DNA from: Anabaena sp. 4-3
GTDB taxonomy: Bacteria > Cyanobacteriota > Cyanobacteriia > Cyanobacteriales > Nostocaceae
Direction of reading: 5' to 3'
DNA: 64,000 nt
Assembly (NCBI RefSeq): GCF_001597745.1
Contig: NZ_LUHJ01000024.1
Span: 27,720 to 91,719 of the forward strand
The notes under the pieces are model-generated. The model made no database searches and was not told the origin of the DNA. It was given only the letters and a program-made list of their open reading frames with translations. Shown here piece after piece: positions 45,688-54,726 of the stretch. The translations under genes were made by a program, and so were the position numbers. Each line of letters opens with the position of its first letter. Position 1 is the first letter of the stretch.

Positions 45688-46632
45688 TTACCACAATATA
45701 TGATTCAAAAAATGACGCAAAGGCTTTAATCCTGTAGGTTCTTGATAGTCATTTGGTAAAAGTGACATCATAGCATTCTGTAATTCTATCAAAGCCGTTT
45801 CCACTTCCTGCCGCTTTGGTCTAGCGGTTTGACTAAAATGTAAAGGTTCACCAAAACGTACCGTTAACTCTTTACCCCAATATAGGTCTTGTGTCCCAAT
45901 TAACGCTACTGGTACAATTGGCACACCAGCCCGTAAAGCATAAATTACAGTTCCTCGCTTCAAAGGTAAATTTAATTTACCTTCGGTGTCTGCAAGTCTT
46001 CCTTCAGGAAACAAAATTAAGCTATCTCCATGAGCCAAAATTCCGAAAACAATGCGGTCGATTTGGCGTAATGTGTGTATATCTCCACCTGTAGGTACTG
46101 TTTCTGTAATAACTTGCGCTAAGTTAATTAAGTCTTCCCTTCCCGCTTTCGCCGCTTGAATAACAGCAAGTTCTTCTTTCCATATCCTCGCTAAAGGAAT
46201 TACACCCCCTGCTATACTTAAAATTAAGCGTTTCCACCATTTGTTATATAAGGTGCGGGCATCACCCAAAATGTAATAGTAGGGTTGGGTAGGAAGTTCC
46301 GCTAGTAGTAATAGGGGATCAATGTGATGAAGATGGTTAACTGCTAGGATGGCTGGTGTTTGAGGAACTTTTTCTAAGTCTTCCACCCGTACCCGAAAAA
46401 TACAATGTATGAGCGATCGCAATACTAACCGCCTGATACCAGAATTAATTCTCGGCGTGGGATACTGTTGATTAATCGCTTCTAGCTGAGTCAGCGTCTC
46501 TGTAATCATTGCACGCACAGCGTGATGATTGGCGGCGGCAACACCTTCTTCTACACGCCTGATACTTGCTGTCGTCACCGGGGGCAAAGTTTCTGATGTA
46601 GTAATACTGTCTGACTGTTCGCTAGATGACAC
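45688..46632 (-). CDS. 1-acylglycerol-3-phosphate acyltransferase (PlsC family)
   Basis: A 314-residue protein. The acyltransferase domain has NHLHHIDPL (the HX4D catalytic motif), GGVIPLAR, LILFPEGRLADTEGKL (glycerolipid-binding FPEG) and VPIVPVALIG. A longer N-terminal polar region (1-75) precedes it. It makes phosphatidate or a related lipid at the membrane. It may be one of several PlsC paralogues, so the exact acceptor is uncertain. Confidence 0.88.
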   Translation of the reverse strand: MSSSEQSDSITTSETLPPVTTASIRRVEEGVAAANHHAVRAMITETLTQLEAINQQYPTPRINSGIRRLVLRSLIHCIFRVRVEDLEKVPQTPAILAVNHLHHIDPLLLLAELPTQPYYYILGDARTLYNKWWKRLILSIAGGVIPLARIWKEELAVIQAAKAGREDLINLAQVITETVPTGGDIHTLRQIDRIVFGILAHGDSLILFPEGRLADTEGKLNLPLKRGTVIYALRAGVPIVPVALIGTQDLYWGKELTVRFGEPLHFSQTARPKRQEVETALIELQNAMMSLLPNDYQEPTGLKPLRHFLNHILW

Positions 46633-46725
46633 TTGCGCTAACTCTTACCAACTCGTAAGGGATTCCCTACAATATAGCTTGATAGGCTAGAAGCTTGTTA
46701 GGAACACGTATCAAATATTAACCCG

Positions 46726-47583
46726 ATGATCAACCACAGTGAAGGCATCTTTCCAAGTATCGGGAATCTGAAACTTTATTATCAAGGCTGGTTGCCAAAA
46801 GGCACGGTTAAAGCCATCTTAGTTATCATACATGGATTGGGAGGACATAGCAATAAGTACAGGAATATATTTGAGCATCTTGTCCCCAAACAGTATGGTA
46901 TTTACGCTTTAGATTTGCGGGGTCATGGGCGATCGCCTGGTCGGCGTGGTCATATAATTTCTTGGGCTGAATTCCGCGAAGATGTCAGGGCTTTTCTGGA
47001 GTTTATTCAAAGCCAACACCCACAAAGCCCAATTTTTTTGTTAGGTCATAGCTTAGGTGCAGTCATAGTCTTCGACTACGTTTTACACTATGCACCAGCA
47101 GCATCAACATTAAACGGCGTAATTGCCCTAGCACCAGCCATCGGTAAAGTTGGCGTGTCCAAATTCCGCTTACTGTTAGGGAGATTATTGTCACGAGTCT
47201 GGCCAAGTTTTACCTTAAATACTGGACTTGACTTAACAGCCGCTTCACGAGATGAGAAAGTCTTAGCAGCCTACACTCAAGATGTGCTACGTCATACTGT
47301 AGCAAGTGCGCGTTTAGCCACAGAATATCTTGCCGCCGTCGCCTGGATTGATCATCATGCTTCAGATTGGCAAGTACCATTGCTGATTCTCCACGGTAGC
47401 GCGGATCGAATTGCTTTACCAGAGGGTAGTGAAATGTTTTACCAGTTGATAGCTTATCCAGATAAACTGCGAATTGAATACCCAGGCGCATATCATGAAT
47501 TACAAAATGATCTGAATTATCAGGAAGTCTTGGCTGATTTAGAAAAATGGCTAGAGGCACATTTGGGAGTCATTAGTTATTAG
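46726..47583 (+). CDS. Alpha/beta hydrolase, monoacylglycerol-lipase-like
   Basis: A 285-residue hydrolase. It has VIIHGLGGHSNKY (oxyanion hole), ALDLRGHGRSPGRRGHI, the elbow LLGHSLGAVI with the nucleophile Ser, the acid LHGSADRIALPEGS and the His in GAYHELQND. This is the Hydrolase_4 (lysophospholipase/MGL) type. It is probably co-transcribed with the phosphoesterase 40 bp downstream. It may be involved in lipid turnover. Confidence 0.88.
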   Translation: MINHSEGIFPSIGNLKLYYQGWLPKGTVKAILVIIHGLGGHSNKYRNIFEHLVPKQYGIYALDLRGHGRSPGRRGHIISWAEFREDVRAFLEFIQSQHPQSPIFLLGHSLGAVIVFDYVLHYAPAASTLNGVIALAPAIGKVGVSKFRLLLGRLLSRVWPSFTLNTGLDLTAASRDEKVLAAYTQDVLRHTVASARLATEYLAAVAWIDHHASDWQVPLLILHGSADRIALPEGSEMFYQLIAYPDKLRIEYPGAYHELQNDLNYQEVLADLEKWLEAHLGVISY

Positions 47584-47623
47584 TCAACAATTAACAATCA
47601 ACCATCAACTATTAAACTTAATT

Positions 47624-48454
47624 ATGCACTGGTTTTTATCTGGTTCGTTGAGTGTGGAAAAATTGACAGTCAACATTCGCGGTTTAGCTGCATCTCTACA
47701 AGGTAAGAAGTTGGTGCATTTATCAGATTTTCACTACGATGGTTTGCGACTTGCTGATGAACTGTTAGAAGAAGCGATCGCAGTTAGCAATGAAGCACAA
47801 CCCGATTTAGTATTACTCACTGGTGATTACGTCACCACTACCCCAAAACCGATTCACCAATTAGCACAGCGACTAAAAAAACTGCAAAGTCGTCATGGTA
47901 TTTACGCCATCCTCGGTAATCATGATCTGTATTACAGACACTCACAACAAGAAATTACAGCATCGCTGACTAATATCGGGATTCATGTTTTGTGGAATGA
48001 AATTGCTTATCCTTTCGGAACAGATTTACCAGTAGTAGGAATACTAGATTTCTACTCACCAGGATTCAATCCGCCACTAATTTTTAATCAATTAGACCCC
48101 AGCATACCACGCATTGTTTTAACCCATGACCCAGACACCGCCGCTTATCTCAAAACATGGCGGGTAGATTTGCAATTGGCTGGTCATACTCATGGTGGAC
48201 AAATTATCATACCAGGCTTGGGGCCTATATTATCCTATCGCTCCAAAATTATCCGCAAAATTCCTATAAAACTGCGTCTGCGTATACCATGTTTACTCAA
48301 AGAGTATTTTGTCGTTAGACATTGGGAATGGTCACAGGGTTTACATCGTATCGGGGATAATCAATTATATGTGAATCGGGGTTTGGGAACTTATTTCCCA
48401 GGGCGGATATTTTGTCCGCCGGAAGTAACAGTAATTACCTTAGAAAAAGAATAG
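47624..48454 (+). CDS. Metallophosphoesterase, YkuE/UDP-diacylglucosamine-hydrolase-like (copy 1)
   Basis: A 276-residue calcineurin-like phosphoesterase: LVHLSDFHYDG (DxH), LLTGDYVT (GDxxD-like), YAILGNHDLYYRH (GNHD), VLTHDPDT and LAGHTHGGQI (GHxHG). No signal peptide or N-terminal membrane helix is seen, unlike many YkuE proteins. The C-terminus has VNRGLGTYFPGRIFCPPEV. A close paralogue follows at 48705. Confidence 0.88.
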   Translation: MHWFLSGSLSVEKLTVNIRGLAASLQGKKLVHLSDFHYDGLRLADELLEEAIAVSNEAQPDLVLLTGDYVTTTPKPIHQLAQRLKKLQSRHGIYAILGNHDLYYRHSQQEITASLTNIGIHVLWNEIAYPFGTDLPVVGILDFYSPGFNPPLIFNQLDPSIPRIVLTHDPDTAAYLKTWRVDLQLAGHTHGGQIIIPGLGPILSYRSKIIRKIPIKLRLRIPCLLKEYFVVRHWEWSQGLHRIGDNQLYVNRGLGTYFPGRIFCPPEVTVITLEKE

Positions 48455-48493
48455 TTGTTGAGAATAATTCAACAGTCAGAATTCCATCGCTTG

Positions 48494-48557
48494 TAGGGTG
48501 CATTTTACAGATAATTTGGGCAAAATTAACATAAAATCTATATTTGACACACCCTAG
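48494..48557. mobile_element. Degenerate MITE-like element
   Basis: GTAGGGTGC at about 48494 and CACCCTAG at about 48549-48556 are imperfect inverted ends around AT-rich DNA. It resembles the better preserved element at 16940-17004. It sits between the two phosphoesterase genes. Confidence 0.4.
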
Positions 48558-48704
48558 TAATGTGCTATTTGCGTCAGTTATATCTTCCTTTTGGCTAATG
48601 CTTTGCTGATTTGGCGTTTAAATATTAATTTTTAACACTTTCTCCAGACTTATAGTGATTTTTGATAAGCTGTAAACGCTGGTATGAGGAGTCCCTAGCA
48701 CATT

Positions 48705-49532
48705 ATGCACTGGTTGTTTACAGGTCGTTTAAGTGTAGATAAACTAACGGTTAAGATTGCAGAACTTCCCCCCAGATTACAAGGTACAAAGTTAGTGCAA
48801 TTATCGGATTTTCATTACGATGGGTTGCGGCTATCGGAGGAACTACTAGCAGAAGCGATCGCCGCTACTAATGAAGCAGAACCAGATTTAATACTATTAA
48901 CTGGGGACTATGTAACTGATGATCCTACCCCAATCCATCAACTAGCATTAAGACTGAAATATCTACAAAGTCGGTATGGTATTTATGCTGTGCTTGGTAA
49001 TCACGATATTCACTACAGTCATTCAAAAGCAGAAGTTACCAAAGCTTTAACTAGCATAGGGGTTCATGTCTTATGGAATGAAATAGCTTACCCCCTAGGA
49101 CAAGATTTACCCATAGTCGGATTAGCTGATTACTGGTCAAGAGAATTCAATCCTGCGCCAGTCATGCAACAACTTCATCATGCCACACCCAGAATTGTTT
49201 TATCTCACAATCCCGATACTGCCAAAATCTTAGAACAATGGCGAGTTGATTTACAACTATCCGGTCATACCCACGGTGGACACATTGTTTTACCAGGTAT
49301 CGGCCCTGTAGTTTACCACTATAAAAAATTGCTCAAACAAGTTCCCAAAAAACTGCGGCGTTGGGTACCATTGCTATTAGGCGACTGTTCCAAAGTCGTG
49401 CGATATTGGGAATGGGCGCAAGGATACCATCAAGTTTCACAAAACCAATTGTATGTCAATCGTGGCTTAGGAACTTATCGACCAGGACGTTTGTTTTGTC
49501 CGCCAGAAGTTACACTAATTACATTATCTTAA
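48705..49532 (+). CDS. Metallophosphoesterase, YkuE-like (copy 2)
   Basis: A 275-residue paralogue of the preceding gene; the same motifs are visible (LVQLSDFHYDG, LLTGDYVTD, LGNHDIHYSH, LSHNPDT, LSGHTHGGHI). It starts MHWLFTGRLSVDKL, almost like copy 1. The two probably arose by tandem duplication, separated later by a repeat element. Its end is followed by a clear hairpin terminator. Confidence 0.87.
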   Translation: MHWLFTGRLSVDKLTVKIAELPPRLQGTKLVQLSDFHYDGLRLSEELLAEAIAATNEAEPDLILLTGDYVTDDPTPIHQLALRLKYLQSRYGIYAVLGNHDIHYSHSKAEVTKALTSIGVHVLWNEIAYPLGQDLPIVGLADYWSREFNPAPVMQQLHHATPRIVLSHNPDTAKILEQWRVDLQLSGHTHGGHIVLPGIGPVVYHYKKLLKQVPKKLRRWVPLLLGDCSKVVRYWEWAQGYHQVSQNQLYVNRGLGTYRPGRLFCPPEVTLITLS

Positions 49533-49564
49533 TTCAGCCAAATAGAGCTATTCAACATGACAAT

Positions 49565-49615
49565 AACCGCCGAAAGCTAAGACGGTAAAATCTCATTAGC
49601 TGACGGCGGTTTCTT
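49565..49615 (+). terminator. Hairpin terminator after the second phosphoesterase
   Basis: AACCGCCG (49565-49572) pairs with CGGCGGTT (49604-49611). An inner AGCTAA (49575-49580) pairs with TTAGCT (49596-49601). The stem is followed by TTTC. A strong stem 30 bp after the stop. Confidence 0.75.
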
Positions 49616-49744
49616 AAATATATAGTCGTTAGAGAAGATTGAAAGAACAGATTGAATGAACTCAACTAAGGTGAACAACTTTCGCAACGATTACCTCTGA
49701 ATCTTACATCCTTGATTCCAATAGGCAGGCATTTCTGGCTGTAA

Positions 49745-49933
49745 GTTCAAAACCTCCACAAAAAATTCAACAAACTTAAGGCGAAAACACGTTTACAGGA
49801 TGCAAGCCACGAGCTTAAGATTGCGAGAATTAAGGTCTTAGAGCAGGAGGTACAGGCTCTAATTTCAAGGCTTGGTTTGAATCAACTTTTAACCTTTTTG
49901 TACCTTGCTTTTAATTTAGCACCTTTTTTTTAA
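49745..49933 (+). pseudogene. Coiled-coil ORF remnant in an intergenic region
   Basis: An open frame without a good start reads FNKLKAKTRLQDASHELKIA and RIKVLEQEVQALISRLGLN, a coiled coil, then hydrophobic codons to TAA. It could be the tail of a decayed gene. The rest of 49616-50491 shows only low-complexity CCCTCAT-type heptads and AT-rich DNA. Confidence 0.25.
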
Positions 49934-50491
49934 CTTGGTATAGCTATTTACTAAACTTGAATACCTTTAACTTATCGCAACAATTGCCACATTTATCTTA
50001 AACTTTCCTGCATTTTAGGGACTCTTGACTCTTGACTGGGAAAGAGGAATTGGATTGAGCAGGGAAAAATGGGGAAATTCTTCTCCCCCCTGCTTCCTCC
50101 ACTCCCTCATCCCCCTCATCCCCCTCTGGGATGGATAGGTTTAATCTGATGATAATGATAAAAATTTTCAATAATCTTGTGAGTTTTATCGTTCACATAG
50201 CTCGCTATACTACCGCTAGTGGCTATTTTCAAGGGTATAGCAGCTTAACTACATCAGCTAAGTTTTGAGCTTGACTAATTGATCAGGTTAAGAGAGACTA
50301 ACTAATGACAGATGTGTAGACTTATAAAATTTATAATTTTTGTAAACATTCTGAGATATTTATTTTGAGAGATGGAACATTAGTTTAAAAATGGCAATTT
50401 TGTTCCTAAGTAGAAATGTTCCTAGGGCTAAATATTTAGTATGCTGCTAGGGCAGTACAAATCAAGCGTACTATCGTGGTTGGCCAAGAGC

Positions 50492-50701
50492 ATGGAGACA
50501 TTAGAGTTCATTATCTATCCAGACGGTCGAGTACAAGAGAAAGTCACTGGCATTGTGGGAGCTTCTTGTGCTGAAGTTACAGCAGCCATAGAGGCGCAGC
50601 TAGGGCAGGTACTTAGTCAGGAGCCAACCTCAGAATTTTTCGCCACTAATGTACAGCAATCTGGTGTAGCGAATACACAAGCTACTTACAGCGATTGGTA
50701 A
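50492..50701 (+). CDS. DUF2997 domain protein
   Basis: 69 residues from the ATG at 50492 (the frame opens at 50441, but the extra residues look non-coding). METLEFIIYPDGRVQEKVTG and VGASCAEVTAAIEAQLG are typical of DUF2997. The family is found next to DUF1257 (Ycf35) genes and ferredoxins in cyanobacteria. The function is unknown. Confidence 0.8.
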   Translation: METLEFIIYPDGRVQEKVTGIVGASCAEVTAAIEAQLGQVLSQEPTSEFFATNVQQSGVANTQATYSDW

Positions 50702-50742
50702 GTGTTCACCTTTAGTTTAGTGTCATTAGTTTTACAACCACC

Positions 50743-51129
50743 ATGTCACACTTTAGCCAAATTAAAACTCAAATCCGTAACTTGGAATCATTAAAAGATG
50801 CTCTCACTGACTTGGGCATAGATTGGAAACCAGGCCCGCGCGAAGTACGTGGTTATCGCGGACAAACTCATCCTGCGGAAATCACTATTGAGCAGGATAA
50901 CGGCTATGACATCGGCTTTAGATGGAATGGCAAAGAATATGAGCTAGTTGCTGACTTACAATACTGGCAGCAAAATTTATCTGTGGACGGTTTCTTGCGC
51001 CAAATTACCCAACGTTATGCTTTCCAAACAGTCATGAAAGAAACAGCACGGGTAGGGTTTCAAGTTACCGAACAACAAAAAAATGACGATGGTTCGATAC
51101 GCTTAGTTGTACAACGCTGGAGTGCGTAA
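50743..51129 (+). CDS. ycf35: Ycf35-family (DUF1257) protein
   Basis: A 128-residue protein: MSHFSQIKTQIRNLESLKDA, LTDLGIDWKPGPREVRGYRG and a C-terminal TARVGFQVTEQQKNDDGSIR. This is the DUF1257/Ycf35 family, encoded in red-algal plastids and all cyanobacteria. The function is unknown. Its stop overlaps the ferredoxin start (TAATG), so the two are translationally coupled. Confidence 0.88.
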   Translation: MSHFSQIKTQIRNLESLKDALTDLGIDWKPGPREVRGYRGQTHPAEITIEQDNGYDIGFRWNGKEYELVADLQYWQQNLSVDGFLRQITQRYAFQTVMKETARVGFQVTEQQKNDDGSIRLVVQRWSA

Positions 51130-51593
51130 TGGCTGATTTTCTGCCCTCTCCGGAAGCACAAGATGAAAATCGTTCCGGGTTCGAGCCAGAACTAGGTGGT
51201 TTCTTAAGAGATGCACCAGAACGTTCAGGATTAGAACCGGAATTAGGGGGAATGCTGCGCCAAAAAGGTGTTTATGTAGACGAAATCACCTGTATTGGCT
51301 GTAAGCACTGCGCTCATGTTGCCCGTAATACGTTTTATATTGAACCAGATTATGGGCGATCGCGTGTAATTCGCCAAGACGGGGACGCGGAAGAAGTTAT
51401 TCAAGAAGCAATTGACACTTGTCCGGTTGATTGCATTCATTGGGTGGATTACACGGAACTGAGAAACTTAGAAGCAGAGCGCAAATATCAAGTTATTCCT
51501 GTGGTTGGCTATCCGGTAGAAAAGGCAGTTGTGGAAGCGCAAAAGCGGCGCAAAAAGCAAAACTCATTAAAGAACAAACAAGCTCATTCTTAA
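51129..51593 (+). CDS. Single-cluster [4Fe-4S] ferredoxin-like protein
   Basis: A 154-residue protein. The N-terminus has two similar motifs, GFEPELGGFLRD and GLEPELGGMLRQ, a small internal repeat. Then come YVDEITCIGCKHCAHVARN (Cys-x2-Cys-x2-Cys) and DTCPVDCIHWVDY (the last ligand and an extra Cys). The C-terminal tail is basic (AQKRRKKQNSLKNKQ). It resembles the ferredoxin domain fused to J-domains in some plant chloroplast proteins; the DnaJ gene downstream is notable. It is followed by a terminator. Confidence 0.88.
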   Translation: MADFLPSPEAQDENRSGFEPELGGFLRDAPERSGLEPELGGMLRQKGVYVDEITCIGCKHCAHVARNTFYIEPDYGRSRVIRQDGDAEEVIQEAIDTCPVDCIHWVDYTELRNLEAERKYQVIPVVGYPVEKAVVEAQKRRKKQNSLKNKQAHS

Positions 51594-51620
51594 ACAGCAA
51601 ATGTTAAAGATATAAAATAT

Positions 51621-51646
51621 AGGACTGGTTTTACCAGTCCTTTTGT
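51621..51646 (+). terminator. Terminator after the ferredoxin gene
   Basis: AGGACTGG (51621-51628) pairs with CCAGTCCT (51634-51641) around a five-base loop, with TTTTG following. It lies 28 bp after the stop. Confidence 0.85.
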
Positions 51647-51686
51647 TGTCTCATGGGCTAACAACTGTCGGTTGTTTACATTAAAA

Positions 51687-51815
51687 GGGAACAGGGAACA
51701 GGTGACAGGGAATAGGGAACAGGGGGTGACAGGGAATAGGGAATAGGGAATAGGGAACAGGGAATAGGGAACAGGTGACAGGGAACAGGGAACAGGGAAC
51801 AGGGAACAGGGAAAT
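51687..51815. repeat. GGGAACA/GGGAATA heptad array
   Basis: About 18 units of 7 bp (GGGAACA, GGGAATA and variants), with a GGTGACA interruption. Smaller matching blocks sit at about 51935-51955. It lies between the ferredoxin and J-protein genes. Confidence 0.85.
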
Positions 51816-52004
51816 CCCCATCATTAAAATTAGGGGATTTGAAACGGACGTATTTTTTCTAGCACTACCTTTTATCAATAAATTTAGGCGGCTCATACCC
51901 ATTATTCGGGCAGGATTTACGACTATTCCCTGTGAAGAGTTCCCTGTTCCCTGCTGTATCCAGATGGGATTATGTCAAAATATTAGAAAAAACTTGATTG
52001 CAAA

Positions 52005-52571
52005 GTGAATCAAACAGCTGTGAATCAGAACGGGGCAATGCGGCACAGCAGTCAACCCAACTATTACTCCTTGCTAGGGCTGCATCCCTCAGCATCAGTA
52101 ATTGATATCCGCCGCGCTTATCGGAAACTAAGCAAACGTTATCATCCCGACACTACAGAATTACCGGCTGCGGTTGCTACGCCAAAATTTCAGCAAATCA
52201 ACGAAGCTTATGCCACTTTGAGCAATCCCGAACGGCGTTTAAATTACGACATCAAAATTGGCTATTCTCGTTTTGGAGTAATTCAAGCACCAGCTGATCT
52301 CAATCGTCCGGTATCCTATGCTTATGATTACTCAAAATCAGCTTATTTGGATGCGAGCGATCGCCCCCTCTCCTCTGGTGAAATTTTCGCCTTATTTATT
52401 TTGGGCATCACGTTTGTTAGTTGTTTGCTGCTAGCAATTACCATTGGCGTAATTCGTGGAGATAAACCTTTACAAACCCAGCTACCACAACCAACGGCTA
52501 CACTCCAACAGTCAATTTCCCCAACATTATCATCAAATAATCACTTGGAAATTCACAACTATTGGGCTTAA
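52005..52571 (+). CDS. Membrane-anchored J-domain protein
   Basis: 188 residues from GTG at 52005; the GTG at 52020 or ATG at 52038 are also possible. The J-domain is at about residues 20-85 (NYYSLLGLHPSASVIDIRRA, then YHPD with the HPD motif intact, INEAYATLSNPERRLNYD). A transmembrane helix follows at about 127-148 (IFALFILGITFVSCLLLAIT). J-proteins stimulate Hsp70 (DnaK). No Gly/Phe or zinc-finger regions, so it is a type III J-protein directing DnaK to the membrane. Confidence 0.88.
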   Translation: MNQTAVNQNGAMRHSSQPNYYSLLGLHPSASVIDIRRAYRKLSKRYHPDTTELPAAVATPKFQQINEAYATLSNPERRLNYDIKIGYSRFGVIQAPADLNRPVSYAYDYSKSAYLDASDRPLSSGEIFALFILGITFVSCLLLAITIGVIRGDKPLQTQLPQPTATLQQSISPTLSSNNHLEIHNYWA

Positions 52572-52605
52572 TTTTGAACTTTGAAGTTTGAATTTTAAAA
52601 TTTTT

Positions 52606-52878
52606 ATGGCTATTATTCCCTCTGATACCCCTTTATACAGTCATCCTCTGCCACAAATTGAGCAGTGGTTAAGAGAGCAAGGTTGTCAACAAGATGAAAC
52701 ACAACTTCATTGCTGGCGTGTACAAAAGCCTGATTGGCAAGCTGAACTGTGGCTAGATATTGAGCAAATTGTCGTCCGATATATCCAAGCGGGAGAGAAT
52801 GGACAAGATATCCAACGCGCCTTTAAATATTCCCTCAGCCGGGAAGATATTGAACAAGCTGTGTTTTCAGGCCCTTGA
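52606..52878 (+). CDS. DUF3143 family protein
   Basis: 90 residues from the ATG at 52606. SDTPLYSHPLPQIEQWLREQ, then GCQQDETQLHCWRVQKPDWQ and YSLSREDIEQAVFSGP, fit the cyanobacterial DUF3143 family. The function is unknown. It lies 34 bp after the J-protein and is probably in its operon. It converges with uppS. Confidence 0.8.
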   Translation: MAIIPSDTPLYSHPLPQIEQWLREQGCQQDETQLHCWRVQKPDWQAELWLDIEQIVVRYIQAGENGQDIQRAFKYSLSREDIEQAVFSGP

Positions 52879-52958
52879 GGCAGATGAGGGAGATGGGGGA
52901 GATGAGGAAGAAATTATTTCCCAGTCCCCAGTCAAGAGTCCCTTCCAGTCCCCCATCC

Positions 52959-53708
52959 CTAAACTTTCCCAAATCGTCGCTCCCTTTTTTGATACGCACA
53001 CAAGGCGCGATGAAATTCCACCCTGTCAAAATCTGGCCAGAGGGTATCAGTAATATATATTTCGCCATAAGCCATCTGCCAGAGGAGGAAATTGGAGAGG
53101 CGCATTTCTCCACTGGTACGGATTAACAAATCAGGATCAGCAATTCCGGCTGTGTAAAGATGACGTTCAAAGATTTCTTCGGAGATGTCATCAGGTTTTA
53201 AGATACCTTGCTGCACCTTTTCGGCGATCGCCCGACAAGCTTGTAAAATTTCTTGTCTGCCGCCGTAGTTCGTAGCCACAGCAAAACGGATACCGCGATT
53301 GTGCTGAGTTTCTGCCATCGACCGGGAAATTTCCTCTTGGAGCGATCGCGGCAAAGCTGCTAAATTACCTACAAACTGAATCTGGACATTCTCCTCGACC
53401 ATTTCCCGCAGTTCTTGGCGTAAAACTCTCTGGAATAGAGTCATCAAAAAATCTACTTCTTCCTGTGGTCGTTTCCAGTTCTCCGTAGAAAAAGCATAAG
53501 CCGTTAATGCCTGAATTCCCCAATCCCTACAGCAACGTAGCAAATCCTTAAGCGCATCTACACCTCGCTTATGACCCATAATTCTGGGTAGACCTTGGCG
53601 TTTAGCCCAGCGACCATTGCCATCCATAATCACTGCAACGTGTTTTGGCAGTAGTTCTGTTTTTAAATCAGGGGGCAATTCTTGTAATTCAGTTTGTTGT
53701 ATTGTCAT
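52959..53708 (-). CDS. uppS: Isoprenyl transferase (undecaprenyl diphosphate synthase type)
   Basis: A 249-residue cis-prenyltransferase: [46 protein letters not shown], and a C-terminal [20 protein letters not shown] and ITDTLWPDF. It makes the C55 carrier for peptidoglycan. It overlaps the upstream cdaA by 4 bp, showing co-translation. Its product feeds the cell-wall pathway. Confidence 0.95.
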   Translation of the reverse strand: MTIQQTELQELPPDLKTELLPKHVAVIMDGNGRWAKRQGLPRIMGHKRGVDALKDLLRCCRDWGIQALTAYAFSTENWKRPQEEVDFLMTLFQRVLRQELREMVEENVQIQFVGNLAALPRSLQEEISRSMAETQHNRGIRFAVATNYGGRQEILQACRAIAEKVQQGILKPDDISEEIFERHLYTAGIADPDLLIRTSGEMRLSNFLLWQMAYGEIYITDTLWPDFDRVEFHRALCAYQKRERRFGKV

Positions 53709-54628
53709 TTTTTGTCTTGAGAAGCGGTCGAGGATAATCCGAGTAAACGTGAAACCAGTGTTATTGCCTTACTACCAATCTGACGACCCAAGCTTAACAA
53801 ACCAGGGGCGACAGCTTCCCGATCTACACTGGGTGACAATCGAGCCTCTAAAGACTCTTTCAGCTTCCTAATCGTCAGTGGCCTATTCAGGGTTCCCCGT
53901 TCCGCTAGGGAAATAGAACCCGTTTCTTCTGATACAACGACACAAATACAATTTTCGACTCGCTCAGTAATTCCCATCGCTGCCCGGTGGCGTGTACCCA
54001 ACTGGCGCGAGGCTGTGCGTCCCGAAAGCGGTAAAATTATACCCGAAGATACAATCCGTGAGCCACGGACTAATGTTGCCCCATCATGTAACAAAGTCTT
54101 GGGCTGAAAAATCGTCTGTATCAGTTCCTTAGAAACGTCCGCATTCAGCTTTACCCCTGGCACAGAAAAATCTCGCTCATCAATCGGGCCAGTAGTTTCT
54201 AAAATTAGTAAAGCTCCAATTCGGTTCTTCGAGAGTTCTTTAACCGCTTCCACAATTTCATCAATTACACTATCAGACTTGGGAATAGTAAGATTAGATG
54301 GTTGAAATAGCTGCCGAAATTCACCACGTCCCAATTGTTCCAAAAATCGCCGGAATTCTGACTGGAGAGCCACGGCCATAGCTACAGCACAACCAATCAC
54401 CAACTTTTCTAGAACAAAATTTAACAGTGGTAGACCAAATCTGCCGCTAAGTGCTGAGGCTAGCATTAACACAATGAAGCCCCGCACCATCCACAGTGTC
54501 CGACGCTCGCTGATAATAACCAATATCATGTAAGTTAGCGTCAGCACAAATACAATATCCAGAGTCCCCAGCAGCAAGGACTGAGACCATCCCAGGTTTA
54601 CCAGCCATTGCTTCCACCAATCTCTCAT
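53705..54628 (-). CDS. cdaA: Diadenylate cyclase CdaA (c-di-AMP synthase)
   Basis: A 307-residue protein. About three N-terminal transmembrane helices (residues 15-95) are followed by a DisA_N/DAC domain with [10 protein letters not shown] (DGA motif) and [10 protein letters not shown] (RHR motif), both catalytic. It converts two ATP to cyclic di-AMP, which in other bacteria controls potassium and osmolyte transport. It sits between lysA and uppS in a leftward cell-wall operon. The C-terminal 60 residues are less conserved. Confidence 0.95.
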   Translation of the reverse strand: MRDWWKQWLVNLGWSQSLLLGTLDIVFVLTLTYMILVIISERRTLWMVRGFIVLMLASALSGRFGLPLLNFVLEKLVIGCAVAMAVALQSEFRRFLEQLGRGEFRQLFQPSNLTIPKSDSVIDEIVEAVKELSKNRIGALLILETTGPIDERDFSVPGVKLNADVSKELIQTIFQPKTLLHDGATLVRGSRIVSSGIILPLSGRTASRQLGTRHRAAMGITERVENCICVVVSEETGSISLAERGTLNRPLTIRKLKESLEARLSPSVDREAVAPGLLSLGRQIGSKAITLVSRLLGLSSTASQDKK

Positions 54629-54659
54629 GACATCTGGATTACTCTTGTAACTTTAGTCA

Positions 54660-54722
54660 ACTGTCGTTAGTCATTAGTCATTAGTCATTGGTACTTGGCT
54701 AATGACTAATGACCAAGGACTC
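54660..54722. repeat. TTAGTCA heptads with inverted copy
   Basis: GTCATTA units (54664-54690) are followed by the complementary AATGACT units (54699-54716). The short array can fold back and lies between lysA and cdaA. Confidence 0.6.
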
Positions 54723-54726
54723 AAGA

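Noticed and set aside
51687..51815. CRISPR-like array
   Set aside because: Units are 7 bp without spacers; this is a short tandem heptad repeat. No cas genes anywhere in the window.
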